64,000 nucleotides of DNA from Metabacillus endolithicus (lineage in GTDB: Bacteria; Bacillota; Bacilli; Bacillales; Bacillaceae): assembly GCF_023078335.1 (NCBI RefSeq), contig NZ_CP095550.1, forward strand, positions 4,756,001-4,820,000. The letters are read 5' to 3'. Made by a program: the position numbers and the translations under genes. The notes beneath the pieces are model-generated. The model was not told where the DNA came from. It searched no databases and was given only the letters and a program-made list of their open reading frames with translations. Positions within the stretch are counted from its first letter, which is position 1, and each line of letters opens with the position of its first letter. This document shows positions 38,305 through 47,602 of this stretch, in pieces.

Positions 38305-39528
38305 ATGTTGACTGAATTTTTAAAATTAGGTATTCGAAAAGAAGTGAATCATACATTAAAATCTTTAGGACTAATGAACCCAACACCTATTCAGGAACAA
38401 ACAATTCCAAAAATATTAGAGGGAAGAGATGTGATTGCACAGGCTCAAACCGGTACAGGGAAAACACTTGCATTTGTTCTTCCCATTTTAGAAAAAATTG
38501 ATGTGAGTCAATCTGAGATTCAAGCACTTATTTTAACTCCAACAAGAGAATTGGCACAACAAATATCAAAAGAAATAAAGAAGATGCTTGAAAATTTGGA
38601 AGGTGTAAATGTGCTTGCTGTTTATGGTGGACAAGATGTTGAACATCAACTGAAAAAGCTTAGAGGGGCACAGCATATTGTTGTAGCAACACCAGGAAGA
38701 TTGCTTGACCATATTCGCCGTAAAACAATTGATTTATCAACGGTTACAATGCTAGTTTTAGATGAAGCAGATCAAATGTTACATATGGGCTTTTTGCCTG
38801 AAGTAGAAGATATTATTTTTGAAACACTTTCCACTCGACAAACGATGTTATTCTCTGCAACAATGCCGGATGAAATTCGGTCATTAGCTAAAAAATATTT
38901 GATAGATCCGGAGAATATACAAGTTAAAGCAAAAAATCTGACAGTTGATAAAATAAAACAAATTGTGATTGAAACAACTGACAGAAGAAAGCAAGCCACC
39001 TTGTTGCATCTGTTGCAAGAGCAGCGTCCTTTTTTAGCGATTATTTTTTGCCGTACAAAAATTCGAGCTAAAAAGCTGCAAGAAGCATTAATTGCTAATG
39101 GCTATGAATCCGGTGAATTACACGGCGATCTAACTCAAGCTAAGCGGGAAAAGGCGATGAAACGTTTTAGAGAGGCTAAAATTCAGTTCCTTGTCGCAAC
39201 TGATGTTGCAGCACGAGGCCTTGATGTGGAAGGTGTGACACATGTTTTTAACTATGATATTCCTCACGATGTAGAAAGCTATATTCACCGAATTGGTCGA
39301 ACAGGTAGGGCAGGTGGAGTAGGTATTGCCTATACGCTTGTGGCACCAAAAGACATGGATTTTTTACGGATGATCGAAAAAGGTATTCATCAATCTATGG
39401 AAAAACAGGTTATTAGAGGGATTAGTGTTCCTGATCGAGAAGATTATGATAAAGAAAGAAAAGAACAAATAAGAAAAGAAAGTCGTCCATTTAATAGTGG
39501 GAGAAAAAAATTCCCGAAGAAACTCTGA
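38305..39528 (+). CDS. DEAD-box RNA helicase (CshA/DbpA-like), C-terminal tail frameshifted
   Basis: An ATP-dependent RNA helicase with all motifs in order: the Q motif (PTPIQEQ), [33 protein letters not shown] and HRIGRTGR, over about 375 residues. As read the protein ends ...KKFPKKL at 39528. Removing one A from the A7 run near 39505 gives the usual basic tail ([15 protein letters not shown]... to RRNRQR) ending at 39610, 434 residues in all. The ATG at 38305 is preferred. It probably works in ribosome assembly or mRNA decay. A strong terminator follows. Confidence 0.92.
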   Translation: MLTEFLKLGIRKEVNHTLKSLGLMNPTPIQEQTIPKILEGRDVIAQAQTGTGKTLAFVLPILEKIDVSQSEIQALILTPTRELAQQISKEIKKMLENLEGVNVLAVYGGQDVEHQLKKLRGAQHIVVATPGRLLDHIRRKTIDLSTVTMLVLDEADQMLHMGFLPEVEDIIFETLSTRQTMLFSATMPDEIRSLAKKYLIDPENIQVKAKNLTVDKIKQIVIETTDRRKQATLLHLLQEQRPFLAIIFCRTKIRAKKLQEALIANGYESGELHGDLTQAKREKAMKRFREAKIQFLVATDVAARGLDVEGVTHVFNYDIPHDVESYIHRIGRTGRAGGVGIAYTLVAPKDMDFLRMIEKGIHQSMEKQVIRGISVPDREDYDKERKEQIRKESRPFNSGRKKFPKKL

Positions 39529-39613
39529 TTCCAATCAACCAGCAAAAGAACGGAATAAAAGAGTGTCAAAATCTGCTTCTAAAGATGGAAGAAGAAATAG
39601 GCAAAGATAAAAA

Positions 39614-39660
39614 GGAGTGGCTGTCCCTTGTACAAGAGATGACAGCCACTCTTTTTATTT
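39614..39660 (+). terminator. Helicase gene terminator
   Basis: AGTGGCTGTC pairs with GACAGCCACT around a 15-nt loop, followed by T-rich sequence. Its position only fits if the helicase frame ends at 39610, which supports the corrected reading. Confidence 0.85.
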
Positions 39661-39780
39661 TTGAAGATCCTTTTTTGTTTGTTCACTTCTAATGTTAATA
39701 TCTTTAGAAAACTCAGTATCTTTATTTTTATTATTAGGATATTTATTTTGACGCTCACGGTTATCATTGCGATTTGTCAT
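39655..39780 (-). CDS. Small hydrophilic hypothetical protein
   Basis: A 41-codon frame (MTNRNDNRERQNKYPNNKNK start) with GGGAGG eight bases upstream of the ATG. It is almost entirely Asn, Lys, Asp and Arg, like many small spore-associated proteins of bacilli, but I cannot assign a family. Its stop lies beside the helicase terminator, which could serve both strands. Confidence 0.6.
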   Translation of the reverse strand: MTNRNDNRERQNKYPNNKNKDTEFSKDINIRSEQTKKDLQK

Positions 39781-39955
39781 AGTACGTACCTCCCTTCAGA
39801 GTTAGTCAATCCTATTATGTACAATAAAATTGGCTTTTATATTAACAATAATTATTAAAAAACAAAGGGATCTTACATACTCTTTTTTAAAAAGAGGATA
39901 CTATATTTTAGTTACAAATTTGGCATTCTTGGTAGAATATAAGGGAGACATTAAA

Positions 39956-40465
39956 ATGGATCAGAAGCTCTTTGGATGGATTAATTCCTTAGCAGGTAAA
40001 AACCAAACAATAGACCAAGTCATGGTGTTTGCATCAACAAAGTTTCGTTATTTGTTTGCTAGTGTTCTTTTAATGATAATGATTGGGAGTCGTTCAGGAA
40101 AGAAGCTAACATATCAAACTGTACTTTCACTGGTTATTAGTAGTAGTGCTAAGGCGTTGATTAATAAGATTAAATTTAGGCCAAGACCTTTTGTCACACG
40201 TGATGCTAATGTATTACTTGCCTCAAAACTTGATACAACCTATTTAAGTAAACATAGTTTATTATCTTTTGCTGTTTCTACCATGGTTTACATGTATGAT
40301 AGAGGAATTGGGAAAATCATGTTGGCTATGTCATCTCTTACTGCAATCTCACGTATCTGGGTAGGCGCACATTATCCATTTGATGTTGTAAGAAGCTCGA
40401 TAATAGGGGCATTGATTAGTATACTTGTAAAAAAATGTACATTCATAAGTTGGAGAGAAGGGTGA
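39956..40465 (+). CDS. PAP2-family undecaprenyl-diphosphatase-like protein
   Basis: The 169-residue membrane protein resembles BcrC-type enzymes that recycle undecaprenyl pyrophosphate and give bacitracin tolerance. RPRPFVTRDANVLLA and SRIWVGAHYPFDV are PAP2 motifs. The middle motif, usually PSDH or PSGH, reads LSKHS: the His is kept but Pro and Asp/Gly are changed. I chose the ATG at 39956 (AAGGGAG upstream) rather than the open 5' extension. Activity is plausible but the altered motif lowers certainty about substrate. Confidence 0.83.
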   Translation: MDQKLFGWINSLAGKNQTIDQVMVFASTKFRYLFASVLLMIMIGSRSGKKLTYQTVLSLVISSSAKALINKIKFRPRPFVTRDANVLLASKLDTTYLSKHSLLSFAVSTMVYMYDRGIGKIMLAMSSLTAISRIWVGAHYPFDVVRSSIIGALISILVKKCTFISWREG

Positions 40466-40480
40466 TGTGAGATCACCCTA
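40458..40480. terminator. Terminator after the PAP2 gene
   Basis: GGGTGAT pairs with ATCACCC around a 5-nt loop at the PAP2 stop codon; only a weak T-run follows. The rest of 40481-40710 is AT-rich with at most a 29-codon minus-strand frame starting GTG near 40571. Confidence 0.5.
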
Positions 40481-40710
40481 TTTATATAGATGCCTCAATT
40501 TTTTGTTAATAATATTTCTAGGGTTATACCTTAATATTGTTCTTGCTAGTATTCTTAACTTAAGATCCACCAATTTTACATTCCTTTCCAATATGAATAC
40601 AATAGTGTTTTATCATTTATAATGATATGTTGGGTTTTGGCAGATGCAAAAGACATATGCCCATAATCTGAAAATTAAAAGATGATTTGTTGAGTCATTT
40701 TAGTCAAATA

Positions 40711-40747
40711 AAAAAGCAAGAGAAGATTAATGAATATCACTCTCTTG
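40711..40747 (-). terminator. Terminator of the YebE-like gene
   Basis: GGCAAGAGA pairs with TCTCTTGC on the minus strand and is followed by T6. Confidence 0.8.
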
Positions 40748-40760
40748 CCATTGTTAATTT

Positions 40761-41321
40761 TTATTTTTCTTCTTGAGCATGTTTCTTTTTAAAGAATGTA
40801 ACTGCTCTTTTTTTCATTGATTTTGTAAGAAAACCGCCTTTAAATGATCGGATTTCATATGACATTAAAAATGCTTTAGGCTCATGTTGATCGATGATAT
40901 GAAGTAATTCTTTTTCTCTCGAGCGTTTTGCTACAATATCTAGGCGGAAACGAGCTGTGTTAATACCTTCTCCTTCAAAGACTGTAACACCGAATCCCGC
41001 TGTTCTTAATGCATTCACTAATTCCATATTTTTATCCAATATATTAGCTTGATACGTAATATATCCAATTGCCAGTTTTCGTTCTAATGCTCCTCCAAGA
41101 AGCAATCCGACGCTAAATCCAACAACGTAAGCGACTATATTGTATATATTTGATAGGTCTTGAAAAACAAAGATTAAGCTAACAATATAAATAATTCCCT
41201 CTAATAATCCAACACCTGCAGCTGATTTCGTTTGATTTTTCACGAGTAAAATTGTTCTGATCGTTAGAACAGGAACATAAATAAGTTGTAAAACAAAAAT
41301 AAGTAAAGCCTGTAAAAGCAT
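40761..41321 (-). CDS. UPF0316 (DUF2179) membrane protein, YebE-like
   Basis: A 186-residue protein with three membrane helices (residues 1-80, the DUF5698-like part). A cytoplasmic DUF2179 domain follows ([20 protein letters not shown] and LDIVAKR), found in transport-linked and sensory proteins. I chose the ATG at 41321, which matches the family start ([16 protein letters not shown]) and has AAGGGA ten bases before it. Function unknown. Confidence 0.88.
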   Translation of the reverse strand: MLLQALLIFVLQLIYVPVLTIRTILLVKNQTKSAAGVGLLEGIIYIVSLIFVFQDLSNIYNIVAYVVGFSVGLLLGGALERKLAIGYITYQANILDKNMELVNALRTAGFGVTVFEGEGINTARFRLDIVAKRSREKELLHIIDQHEPKAFLMSYEIRSFKGGFLTKSMKKRAVTFFKKKHAQEEK

Positions 41322-41636
41322 ATTTCGTATTTCCCTTCTAAAAAGTAATATCGAAAGCATAACATATTTTCAAAATAAATTTTATGGATTGTGAGCAATT
41401 TTTTTCAAAAAATCTTAAGGGAATTCTAGGAAATTATATGTCATATCATTCTACCCCGTTTAGGTTAAGTTAAAACATAAAGATAATATTATTATGTAAA
41501 CTAAAGGTTGTAACTTTATAAAAATATTAACAACTATAAAAGTAAACAAAACTAACTATTTTTTTGAGAAGATGGAAGTTTTAAACAATACCTTTTATAA
41601 TAAAGAAACAAGATATTATTTAAAGGGAGTTTCACT
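41322..41636. other. AT-rich divergent intergenic region
   Basis: No gene or recognisable riboswitch is visible between the YebE-like gene and the Ktr-like gene. I looked for a c-di-AMP riboswitch because it would suit a potassium transporter and did not find one. AAAGGGAG at 41623-41630 is the ribosome site of the next gene. Confidence 0.5.
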
Positions 41637-42986
41637 TTGATTAAACCAAGAATAAATTCTTTAAAACCATCACAATTAATCGTTTCATTTTATGTTATGA
41701 CTGTTATTATTTCTGTATGCTTATTAAGTTTACCAGTTGCGCTTAAACCGAATGTTAGTTGGTCTTTTTTAGATGTTGTTTTTACTGCAGTAAGTGCTGT
41801 TAGTGTAACAGGACTCACAGTTGTCTCAACACCTGATACATTTAGTGTTACTGGTATTTTTATTCTTTTATTTATCCTCCAATTTGGGGGAATAGGGATT
41901 ATGACATTAGGTACATTTGTTTGGCTAGTCTTAGGAAAAAAAATTGGTCTTAAAGAAAGACAATTAATTATGACTGATCAAAACCAATCACATTTATCAG
42001 GTTTAGTGAAGCTGATGAGGCAGATATTGGTTATTATTTTGATTATAGAAGCAATTGGTACTATTATTTTAGGAACCTATTTCCTCTCATATTTCCCTAC
42101 TTGGCAAGAAGCATATCTACAAGGGTTATTTGCATCGGTGAGTGCTACGACTAATGCAGGATTTGATATAACGGGAGAATCACTTATTCCATTTGCTCAT
42201 GATTATTTTGTTCAAACGATTAACATTATCCTTTTAACACTAGGGGCAATTGGGTTTCCGGTGTTAATTGAGTGCAAGGACTATATCTTACATAAAAAAC
42301 AGAATAATAGGAGATTTCGCTTTACATTATATACAAAATTAACGACAATTACGTTCTTTGCTCTCATGATACTTGGTACAATAGCAATTTTAGCACTTGA
42401 AGTGAATCATTTTTTTCAAGATAAATCATGGCATGAATCTTTCTTTTACGCATTCTTCCAATCTTCTTCGACCCGTAATGGTGGTTTGGCTACGATGGAT
42501 GTTAGTGATTTCTCAGAACCTACATTGATTATCTTATGCGTTTTAATGTTTATAGGGGCATCACCAAGCTCTGTTGGAGGAGGTGTAAGGACAACAACAT
42601 TTGCGATTAATTTGTTGTTTTTATTTGCTTTTGCAAGGGGATATAAAAATGTTCGTATCTTTAAACGTGAGCTTCATGAGGATGATGTGAGAAAATCGTT
42701 AGTTGTTACGGTTATTGCTGTTTTTCTCTGCTTTTTAGCTACGGTCATTCTAACAAGGACAGAATCTTTTTCTCTTATAGAAATACTCTTTGAAGTATGT
42801 TCAGCATTTGGTACAACGGGGTTATCAATGGGCATTACAGCTGACCTAAGTTCAATTGGAAAGATTGTGATCACACTACTAATGTTTATCGGACGAATTG
42901 GTATTCTATCATTTATCTTTCTAATTAATAAAGGAGATGTTGAAACGAATTATCATTATCCAAAAGAAAGAGTTATTTTGGGTTAA
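41637..42986 (+). CDS. Ktr/Trk-type potassium transporter membrane subunit
   Basis: A 449-residue K+ channel-like subunit of the KtrB/KtrD family. Four pore repeats each carry a selectivity turn: SVTGLTVV, ATTNAGFDI, SSTRNGGLA and TTGLSMG. It would need a KtrA/KtrC RCK partner, which is not encoded nearby, as with B. subtilis ktrD. The start is TTG at 41637 with AAAGGGAG seven bases upstream. Length equals the family norm. Confidence 0.92.
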   Translation: MIKPRINSLKPSQLIVSFYVMTVIISVCLLSLPVALKPNVSWSFLDVVFTAVSAVSVTGLTVVSTPDTFSVTGIFILLFILQFGGIGIMTLGTFVWLVLGKKIGLKERQLIMTDQNQSHLSGLVKLMRQILVIILIIEAIGTIILGTYFLSYFPTWQEAYLQGLFASVSATTNAGFDITGESLIPFAHDYFVQTINIILLTLGAIGFPVLIECKDYILHKKQNNRRFRFTLYTKLTTITFFALMILGTIAILALEVNHFFQDKSWHESFFYAFFQSSSTRNGGLATMDVSDFSEPTLIILCVLMFIGASPSSVGGGVRTTTFAINLLFLFAFARGYKNVRIFKRELHEDDVRKSLVVTVIAVFLCFLATVILTRTESFSLIEILFEVCSAFGTTGLSMGITADLSSIGKIVITLLMFIGRIGILSFIFLINKGDVETNYHYPKERVILG

Positions 42987-43019
42987 GTTCACACTAATGA
43001 AAAACAAGGGGTATTATCA

Positions 43020-43057
43020 TGCCAATCAATCTATTATAGAACTTGATTGGCATTATA
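43020..43057 (+). terminator. Ktr gene terminator
   Basis: TGCCAATCAA (43020-43029) pairs with TTGATTGGCA (43043-43052), followed by a T-rich tail. Confidence 0.8.
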
Positions 43058-43095
43058 TTTAAAAGGTTAGATTAAAGAAGGGGATGGGGAGAAAA

Positions 43096-44244
43096 ATGAA
43101 TATTTCAATCTTTAGGATTGCAAACAAGTTAATTACTGGAAATGGTGCGACAGAAAAGTTAATGGATGAGGTAGTACGATTACACATAGAAAATCCATTA
43201 ATTGTAACAGATAAGGTGCTAGAATCAGTTGGGGTAATTAATCAAATAAAGGTAATTTTAAAGAATCTCCCTCATGATGTATATTCAGGTGTTCAACCTG
43301 AACCAGAAATTGCAATAGTTGAAGAGTGTAAACGAATGTTTTTAGAAGGAAAGCATGACGGATTAATCGCCGTAGGTGGTGGAAGTGCAATAGATATTGC
43401 AAAAGCTGTTTCGGCCTATGCAAAGATTGATGATCATCTAAAAAGCATATTCGGAACAGATTTAATCCCGGAGAAGGGATTTCCGATTATTGCTATTCCT
43501 ACAACAGCAGGAACTGGATCTGAGGTAACAAATATATCTATTTTATCTGATAAAGAAGAGCAGTTAAAGAAAGGAATTGTCAGTGATTTCATTTTACCAG
43601 ATGTTGCAATTGTTGCTCCGGAAATGACGATTACGATGCCAAAGTCAGTTACAGCTGCAAGTGGCATTGATGCACTTGTACACGCAATAGAGGCGTATAT
43701 TTCTGTAAACGCTTCCCCGATTACTGATGCTTTAGCTATTCATGCGATCAAGTTAATTTCAACAAATCTACCGAAAGCTTATGCAAATCCTGCTAATATA
43801 CAGGCGAGGGAACAAATGGCAATAGCTAGCCTTATGGCGGGTATGGCATTTGGAAATGCAGGAGTTGGAGCAGTTCATGCCCTTGCATATCCACTTGGAG
43901 GACGTTTCCATATTCCGCATGGAGTTAGTAACGCGCTATTACTACCATATGTTATGGAGTGGAATAAAATAAGTTGCTTGGACCGTTTTCGAGAAATTGC
44001 AGTTGCTTTAGGTGAAAATGTTCAGGACTTAACTGATCGTGAAGCAGCGGATAAGGCTGTTTTTGCAATGGATTATTTATGTCGTGCTGTAAATATTCCA
44101 AAGGGGTTACGTTCATTTCAAATACCAGAATCAGCGATAATCGATATGGCAGAAGACGCAAGTAAAATTGAACGCCTTCTAAAAAATAATCCAAGGGTGT
44201 TCTCAAAACAAGAAATAGAGGAAATTTACCGGTCAGCTTACTGA
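43096..44244 (+). CDS. Iron-containing alcohol dehydrogenase
   Basis: A 382-residue NAD(P)-dependent group III alcohol dehydrogenase. GGGSAIDIAKA binds the nucleotide, and PTTAGTGSEVT follows. The metal ligands are the Asp and His of GIDALVHAIEAY and the two His of AVHALAYPLGGRFHIPHG. Substrate candidates include primary alcohols, lactaldehyde and 1,3-diols. Two in-frame ATGs (43084 and 43096) are possible; I prefer 43096 since the family starts close to MNISIFRIANK. The thioesterase gene follows after 84 nt. Confidence 0.92.
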   Translation: MNISIFRIANKLITGNGATEKLMDEVVRLHIENPLIVTDKVLESVGVINQIKVILKNLPHDVYSGVQPEPEIAIVEECKRMFLEGKHDGLIAVGGGSAIDIAKAVSAYAKIDDHLKSIFGTDLIPEKGFPIIAIPTTAGTGSEVTNISILSDKEEQLKKGIVSDFILPDVAIVAPEMTITMPKSVTAASGIDALVHAIEAYISVNASPITDALAIHAIKLISTNLPKAYANPANIQAREQMAIASLMAGMAFGNAGVGAVHALAYPLGGRFHIPHGVSNALLLPYVMEWNKISCLDRFREIAVALGENVQDLTDREAADKAVFAMDYLCRAVNIPKGLRSFQIPESAIIDMAEDASKIERLLKNNPRVFSKQEIEEIYRSAY

Positions 44245-44328
44245 GTAATCTTTGGTAGTTTTTGATTTTTTAAGGTTCACTCGTTTAAAAGTTATGATAA
44301 TAATCACGTAGTTGGAGGTCGACTTTGA

Positions 44329-44727
44329 GTGTTCAAAACAATTATAGAGCCAAGGGTTTCTGAAACAGATGGGGTAGGTCATATAAATAACACCACCATT
44401 CCTATATGGTTTGAGGCTGGGAGAAATCAATTATTCAAGTTATTCACTCCTGATAACACATTTGAAAATTGGAAAATGATTATTCTCAATATGAATGTTG
44501 ACTTTGTTCATCAAATATACTTTGGCCAAAATGTTGAGGTCTATACATGGATTAAAAAAATAGGAAATAGCAGCTTAGAATTGTATGAAGAAATACATCA
44601 AAATGGGAGAATCTGTGCAAAAGGTACAGCTGTTTATGTGAATTTTAATAAAGATAAACAAAAATCAGAGTCTATCTCAGAACAATTAAAAAACATTCTA
44701 CTTAATCATATTTATGAAGGCGTTTAG
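44329..44727 (+). CDS. Hot-dog fold acyl-CoA thioesterase (4HBT type)
   Basis: A 132-residue thioesterase. RVSETDGVGHINNTTIPIWFE carries the Asp/His region of the 4-hydroxybenzoyl-CoA thioesterase/FadM-like class. GTG at 44329 has TTGGAGG ten bases upstream. It may share transcription with the upstream alcohol dehydrogenase. The natural acyl-CoA is unknown. Confidence 0.85.
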   Translation: MFKTIIEPRVSETDGVGHINNTTIPIWFEAGRNQLFKLFTPDNTFENWKMIILNMNVDFVHQIYFGQNVEVYTWIKKIGNSSLELYEEIHQNGRICAKGTAVYVNFNKDKQKSESISEQLKNILLNHIYEGV

Positions 44728-44934
44728 TCAACCTATTTGATAATTGACTAGTCTCATAGAGTTTCTTCAAGATATAGCTTTTTTCATGGCTGTTAATAAA
44801 ATGTAATTATTAGTATTAAATTATAATAATTATAAATAAATATTGATTTTTATTTGATAGGTGTTATGATAATAAAGAAGACAATCATTCACATACTATT
44901 CTCATTTTATTCTCAAAAAACTATTCTCAAAAAA

Positions 44935-44958
44935 AGCATCCATGGATGCTTTTTTTGA
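44935..44958. terminator. Bidirectional terminator near the YkhA-like gene
   Basis: AAAAAGCATC pairs with GATGCTTTTT around a 4-nt loop, with T-runs on both strands. Confidence 0.82.
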
Positions 44959-44989
44959 TGAGTAATGGATATGATGCTACATGCAATGT

Positions 44990-45496
44990 TTACAATGTCA
45001 CAACGTTTGCAAAAGCTTCACTATGCTCTCGTCGCTCTTTACGAACATTTCTTCTTTGTTGTGCTGTATTAAACAGCATAACTTCTTCATCTGATTCTGG
45101 TATAACCTGTGGGACTTGTTCTGGCTTCCCATTTTCATTAAGTGCAACAAAAGTTAGAAACGAAGTGGCAGCAAGTCGTCGCTCACCAGTTTTAAGATCT
45201 TCAGCAATGACTTTCACAAAAACTTCCATTGATGAGCGGCCAACTGATGAAACATATGATTTTAAGCTAACTGAATCACTCTGACGTATGGGAATCAAAA
45301 AGTCTACTGAATCTGTGGAGGCCGTTACAACCTCACAACGTGAATGCATCGCTGCGGATATAGATGCCACATCATCTATATAGCTCATTAACTTTCCACC
45401 AAATAGTGTATTATGGTTATTTGTATCTAAAGGAAATACTCTGCTTGTTTTAATTACTAGTGATTCCTTACATGTTTTTGCCGTTAATTCAGCCAT
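44990..45496 (-). CDS. Acyl-CoA thioesterase, YkhA-like
   Basis: A 168-residue hot-dog acyl-CoA hydrolase (BACH/YciA group). The N-terminal FPLDTNNHNTLFGGKLMSYI and the ASTDSVDFLIPI strand are typical. I chose the ATG at 45496 (MAELTAKTCKES) because AGGAG lies eight bases before it; the frame extends 13 codons more without a better site. It is single-gene. Confidence 0.9.
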   Translation of the reverse strand: MAELTAKTCKESLVIKTSRVFPLDTNNHNTLFGGKLMSYIDDVASISAAMHSRCEVVTASTDSVDFLIPIRQSDSVSLKSYVSSVGRSSMEVFVKVIAEDLKTGERRLAATSFLTFVALNENGKPEQVPQVIPESDEEVMLFNTAQQRRNVRKERREHSEAFANVVTL

Positions 45497-45678
45497 ATTT
45501 ATCTCTCCTGACTTTTTTTCCTTATGCTCATACAATTATTCATTTTCATATTGAAATCGTCAATTGTATTGTTTGGTTTTCTTACACCTTCTATTAGTAT
45601 GTTTCATTAGAATGATAGCTGATACTCTCTAAATAGTTTACATAACGATATTATTATAAATTCATCTTTTGATTATTA

Positions 45679-45705
45679 AAAAAACCCTGCTACTGTGGCC
45701 AGGGT
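45679..45705 (-). terminator. Terminator after the 45709 stop
   Basis: ACCCTG pairs with CAGGGT around a 10-nt loop; T7 follows on the minus strand. It lies four bases after the stop of the frame-corrected hypothetical gene. Confidence 0.7.
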
Positions 45706-45793
45706 CAACTATTTATGATTAAAATGCCTATCAATAAATGCGCATATGGTTTTAATTGTTTTTTCCTTAAAAAGGTTGGGAACTGACTCATTA

Positions 45794-46567
45794 TTAGGAA
45801 ATACTACGATAATAGAATTCATTTTCTACCTGATTATGTTGATATCCTAGAGATATGAGTTTATTTTTAAGTTCATCTGGAAATTCAGATGATCCAGTAA
45901 TTGAGGTAAAAAGTGGAGTGGGGTAGACCCTAACATCAATATCGCCTTTTCCAGTGTATATGACTACAAGATCATGATCGTTTTTTATCAGCCATTGACT
46001 TTTTGTATAAAGAGAAATACGGGCATGTTCAAGTGAAGAAATACCTGGTAGATTGATTCCATATACAAGGTTTACAGTCCTAACCAAATCCTCAAGCGAA
46101 TAGTTTGGAATCATACTCAAATAAAGATCCATAACTTCTGCCTTCTTTAACGTCATAATGTGTTGATCAGTTTCAAAAGAACGTGCTTTTTGATCTAAAG
46201 CTTTTGTAACTCCGGTCATAATTTCTTCAGCGTAGATTGATAGCTTAGCACCTTCACCGTCATTTGAAATCTCGATTAAATTTAATCCAAAGATATCTGT
46301 AACAGCTTTCCTAAATGTTGTTCCAGTTAATTTAACATTTGTATCGTTTAAAAAAACATTTAAAACATCCAGCTTTGAAAGGTGATTTATTTCACCATCA
46401 TTGAAAGTATTAGTACTTTCTTTTAATACTTTCCTTATATAGAATGGGTATTTATCATGTTCTTCATTTGGTTTTTGAGGGGCTTTATTTATAAATTTCT
46501 TGAACAATGACATTAACACAAATAAGAATATTGCTAAAAATGGTAGTAGAATTTTAGTGCGTTTCAT
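45794..46567 (-). CDS. Membrane-anchored hypothetical protein, C-terminus frameshifted
   Basis: Residues 8-24 form a membrane anchor (LPFLAIFLFVLMSLFKKF) and the rest is a soluble alpha/beta domain I do not recognise. As read it ends ...ENEFYYRSIS. The overlapping frame continues NSIIVVFPNNESVPNLFKEK and ends ...AFIDRHFNHK at 45709, right before a terminator. Removing one A near 45824 joins them (285 residues), so the true gene probably spans 45709-46567. GGTGG lies ten bases upstream of the ATG. Confidence 0.72.
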   Translation of the reverse strand: MKRTKILLPFLAIFLFVLMSLFKKFINKAPQKPNEEHDKYPFYIRKVLKESTNTFNDGEINHLSKLDVLNVFLNDTNVKLTGTTFRKAVTDIFGLNLIEISNDGEGAKLSIYAEEIMTGVTKALDQKARSFETDQHIMTLKKAEVMDLYLSMIPNYSLEDLVRTVNLVYGINLPGISSLEHARISLYTKSQWLIKNDHDLVVIYTGKGDIDVRVYPTPLFTSITGSSEFPDELKNKLISLGYQHNQVENEFYYRSIS

Positions 46568-46710
46568 TTTTCAATATCCACCTTAATATTAAACATTAAT
46601 AATTCTAGTTTAATAAATTAATGAGATGAATTCTATTAAAAATTCAAGTTAGATACATTTTATTTCATTCTTTGCGAAAATATGACAATTTCTGAATGTG
46701 TTTAGAATCA

Positions 46711-46741
46711 ATAACCCCCTGAATAGAAAGTCAGGGGGTTT
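46711..46741. terminator. nadE terminator
   Basis: AACCCCCTGA with its complement around a 9-nt loop, T-rich on both sides, immediately after the nadE stop. Confidence 0.85.
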
Positions 46742-46745
46742 GATT

Positions 46746-47567
46746 TTATTTTTTCCACCATGTATCAAACATTGATGCCGGAACTTCTCGTTTATGTTGT
46801 GTGATCATATAGCGCTTTTCAATTTTTTCAGCTACCTCAGAACCCACCTGTTTTCCTTCTAAATAATCATCTAACTGATCATAACTAATGCCGAGTTCGG
46901 TTTCATCAGCTTGAAGTGGTGTTTGATCTAATAGATCTGCTGTAGGAGTTTTTAAATAAAGTCGTTCTGGTGCATTTAACTCCTGTAATAAGCTTCTTCC
47001 TTGGCGTTTCGTTAAACCTGTTAACGGTAATAAATCGGCACCGCCATCTCCATACTTAGTGAAAAAGCCAGTTACAGCTTCTGCAGCATGATCTGTACCG
47101 ATCACAAGCAAGCCGTCTTGACCGCCAATCGCATATTGTGTAATCATTCGTGTTCGAGCTTTTACATTTCCTTTGTTAAAATCAGAAAGGGCTTCACCCA
47201 TTGTTTTTTTATAAGAATCAGTAAAGGCATCGACACTACTTGATATATCAAAAGCAACACTTTTGTCAGGTTGTATAAAAGAAAGGGCTAATTGTGCATC
47301 TTCTTCATCCTTTTGAATACCATATGGAAGTCTTACTGCAGTAAAGCTTGCATCATACCCTTCATTTCTTAATTCTTCTACAGCAAGCTGTGCTAAACGA
47401 CCAGAAAGGGAAGAGTCCTGCCCACCGCTTATTCCTAGAACAAATCCTTTTGCTCCCGTCATCTTTAAATAGTCCTTTAAAAATGTGATCCGTGCACTAA
47501 TCTCTTCTTTCGGGTTTATGGTTTCTTTTACATGTAACTCGTTCATGATTTTCTTTTGTAAACTCAT
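46746..47567 (-). CDS. nadE: NH3-dependent NAD synthetase
   Basis: It converts deamido-NAD to NAD with ATP and ammonia. The 273-residue protein has the PP-loop SGGQDSS near residue 46, then [20 protein letters not shown] and DHAAE, and the flexible [12 protein letters not shown] loop. It is the last gene of a nicotinate salvage unit: pncA, pncB, nadE, all on the minus strand, 35 nt from pncB. Length and motifs match B. subtilis NadE. Confidence 0.95.
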   Translation of the reverse strand: MSLQKKIMNELHVKETINPKEEISARITFLKDYLKMTGAKGFVLGISGGQDSSLSGRLAQLAVEELRNEGYDASFTAVRLPYGIQKDEEDAQLALSFIQPDKSVAFDISSSVDAFTDSYKKTMGEALSDFNKGNVKARTRMITQYAIGGQDGLLVIGTDHAAEAVTGFFTKYGDGGADLLPLTGLTKRQGRSLLQELNAPERLYLKTPTADLLDQTPLQADETELGISYDQLDDYLEGKQVGSEVAEKIEKRYMITQHKREVPASMFDTWWKK

Positions 47568-47602
47568 AACGTAAAACCTCCATGCCTGTTTCTTTGGTAT
47601 CC

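Noticed and set aside
41322-41636. c-di-AMP riboswitch before the potassium transporter
   Set aside because: I found no paired elements or terminator of the ydaO type in this leader.
44990-45284. Plus-strand reading frame across the YkhA-like gene
   Set aside because: It is antisense to a conserved thioesterase, with Ser/Cys-rich shadow composition and no ribosome site.
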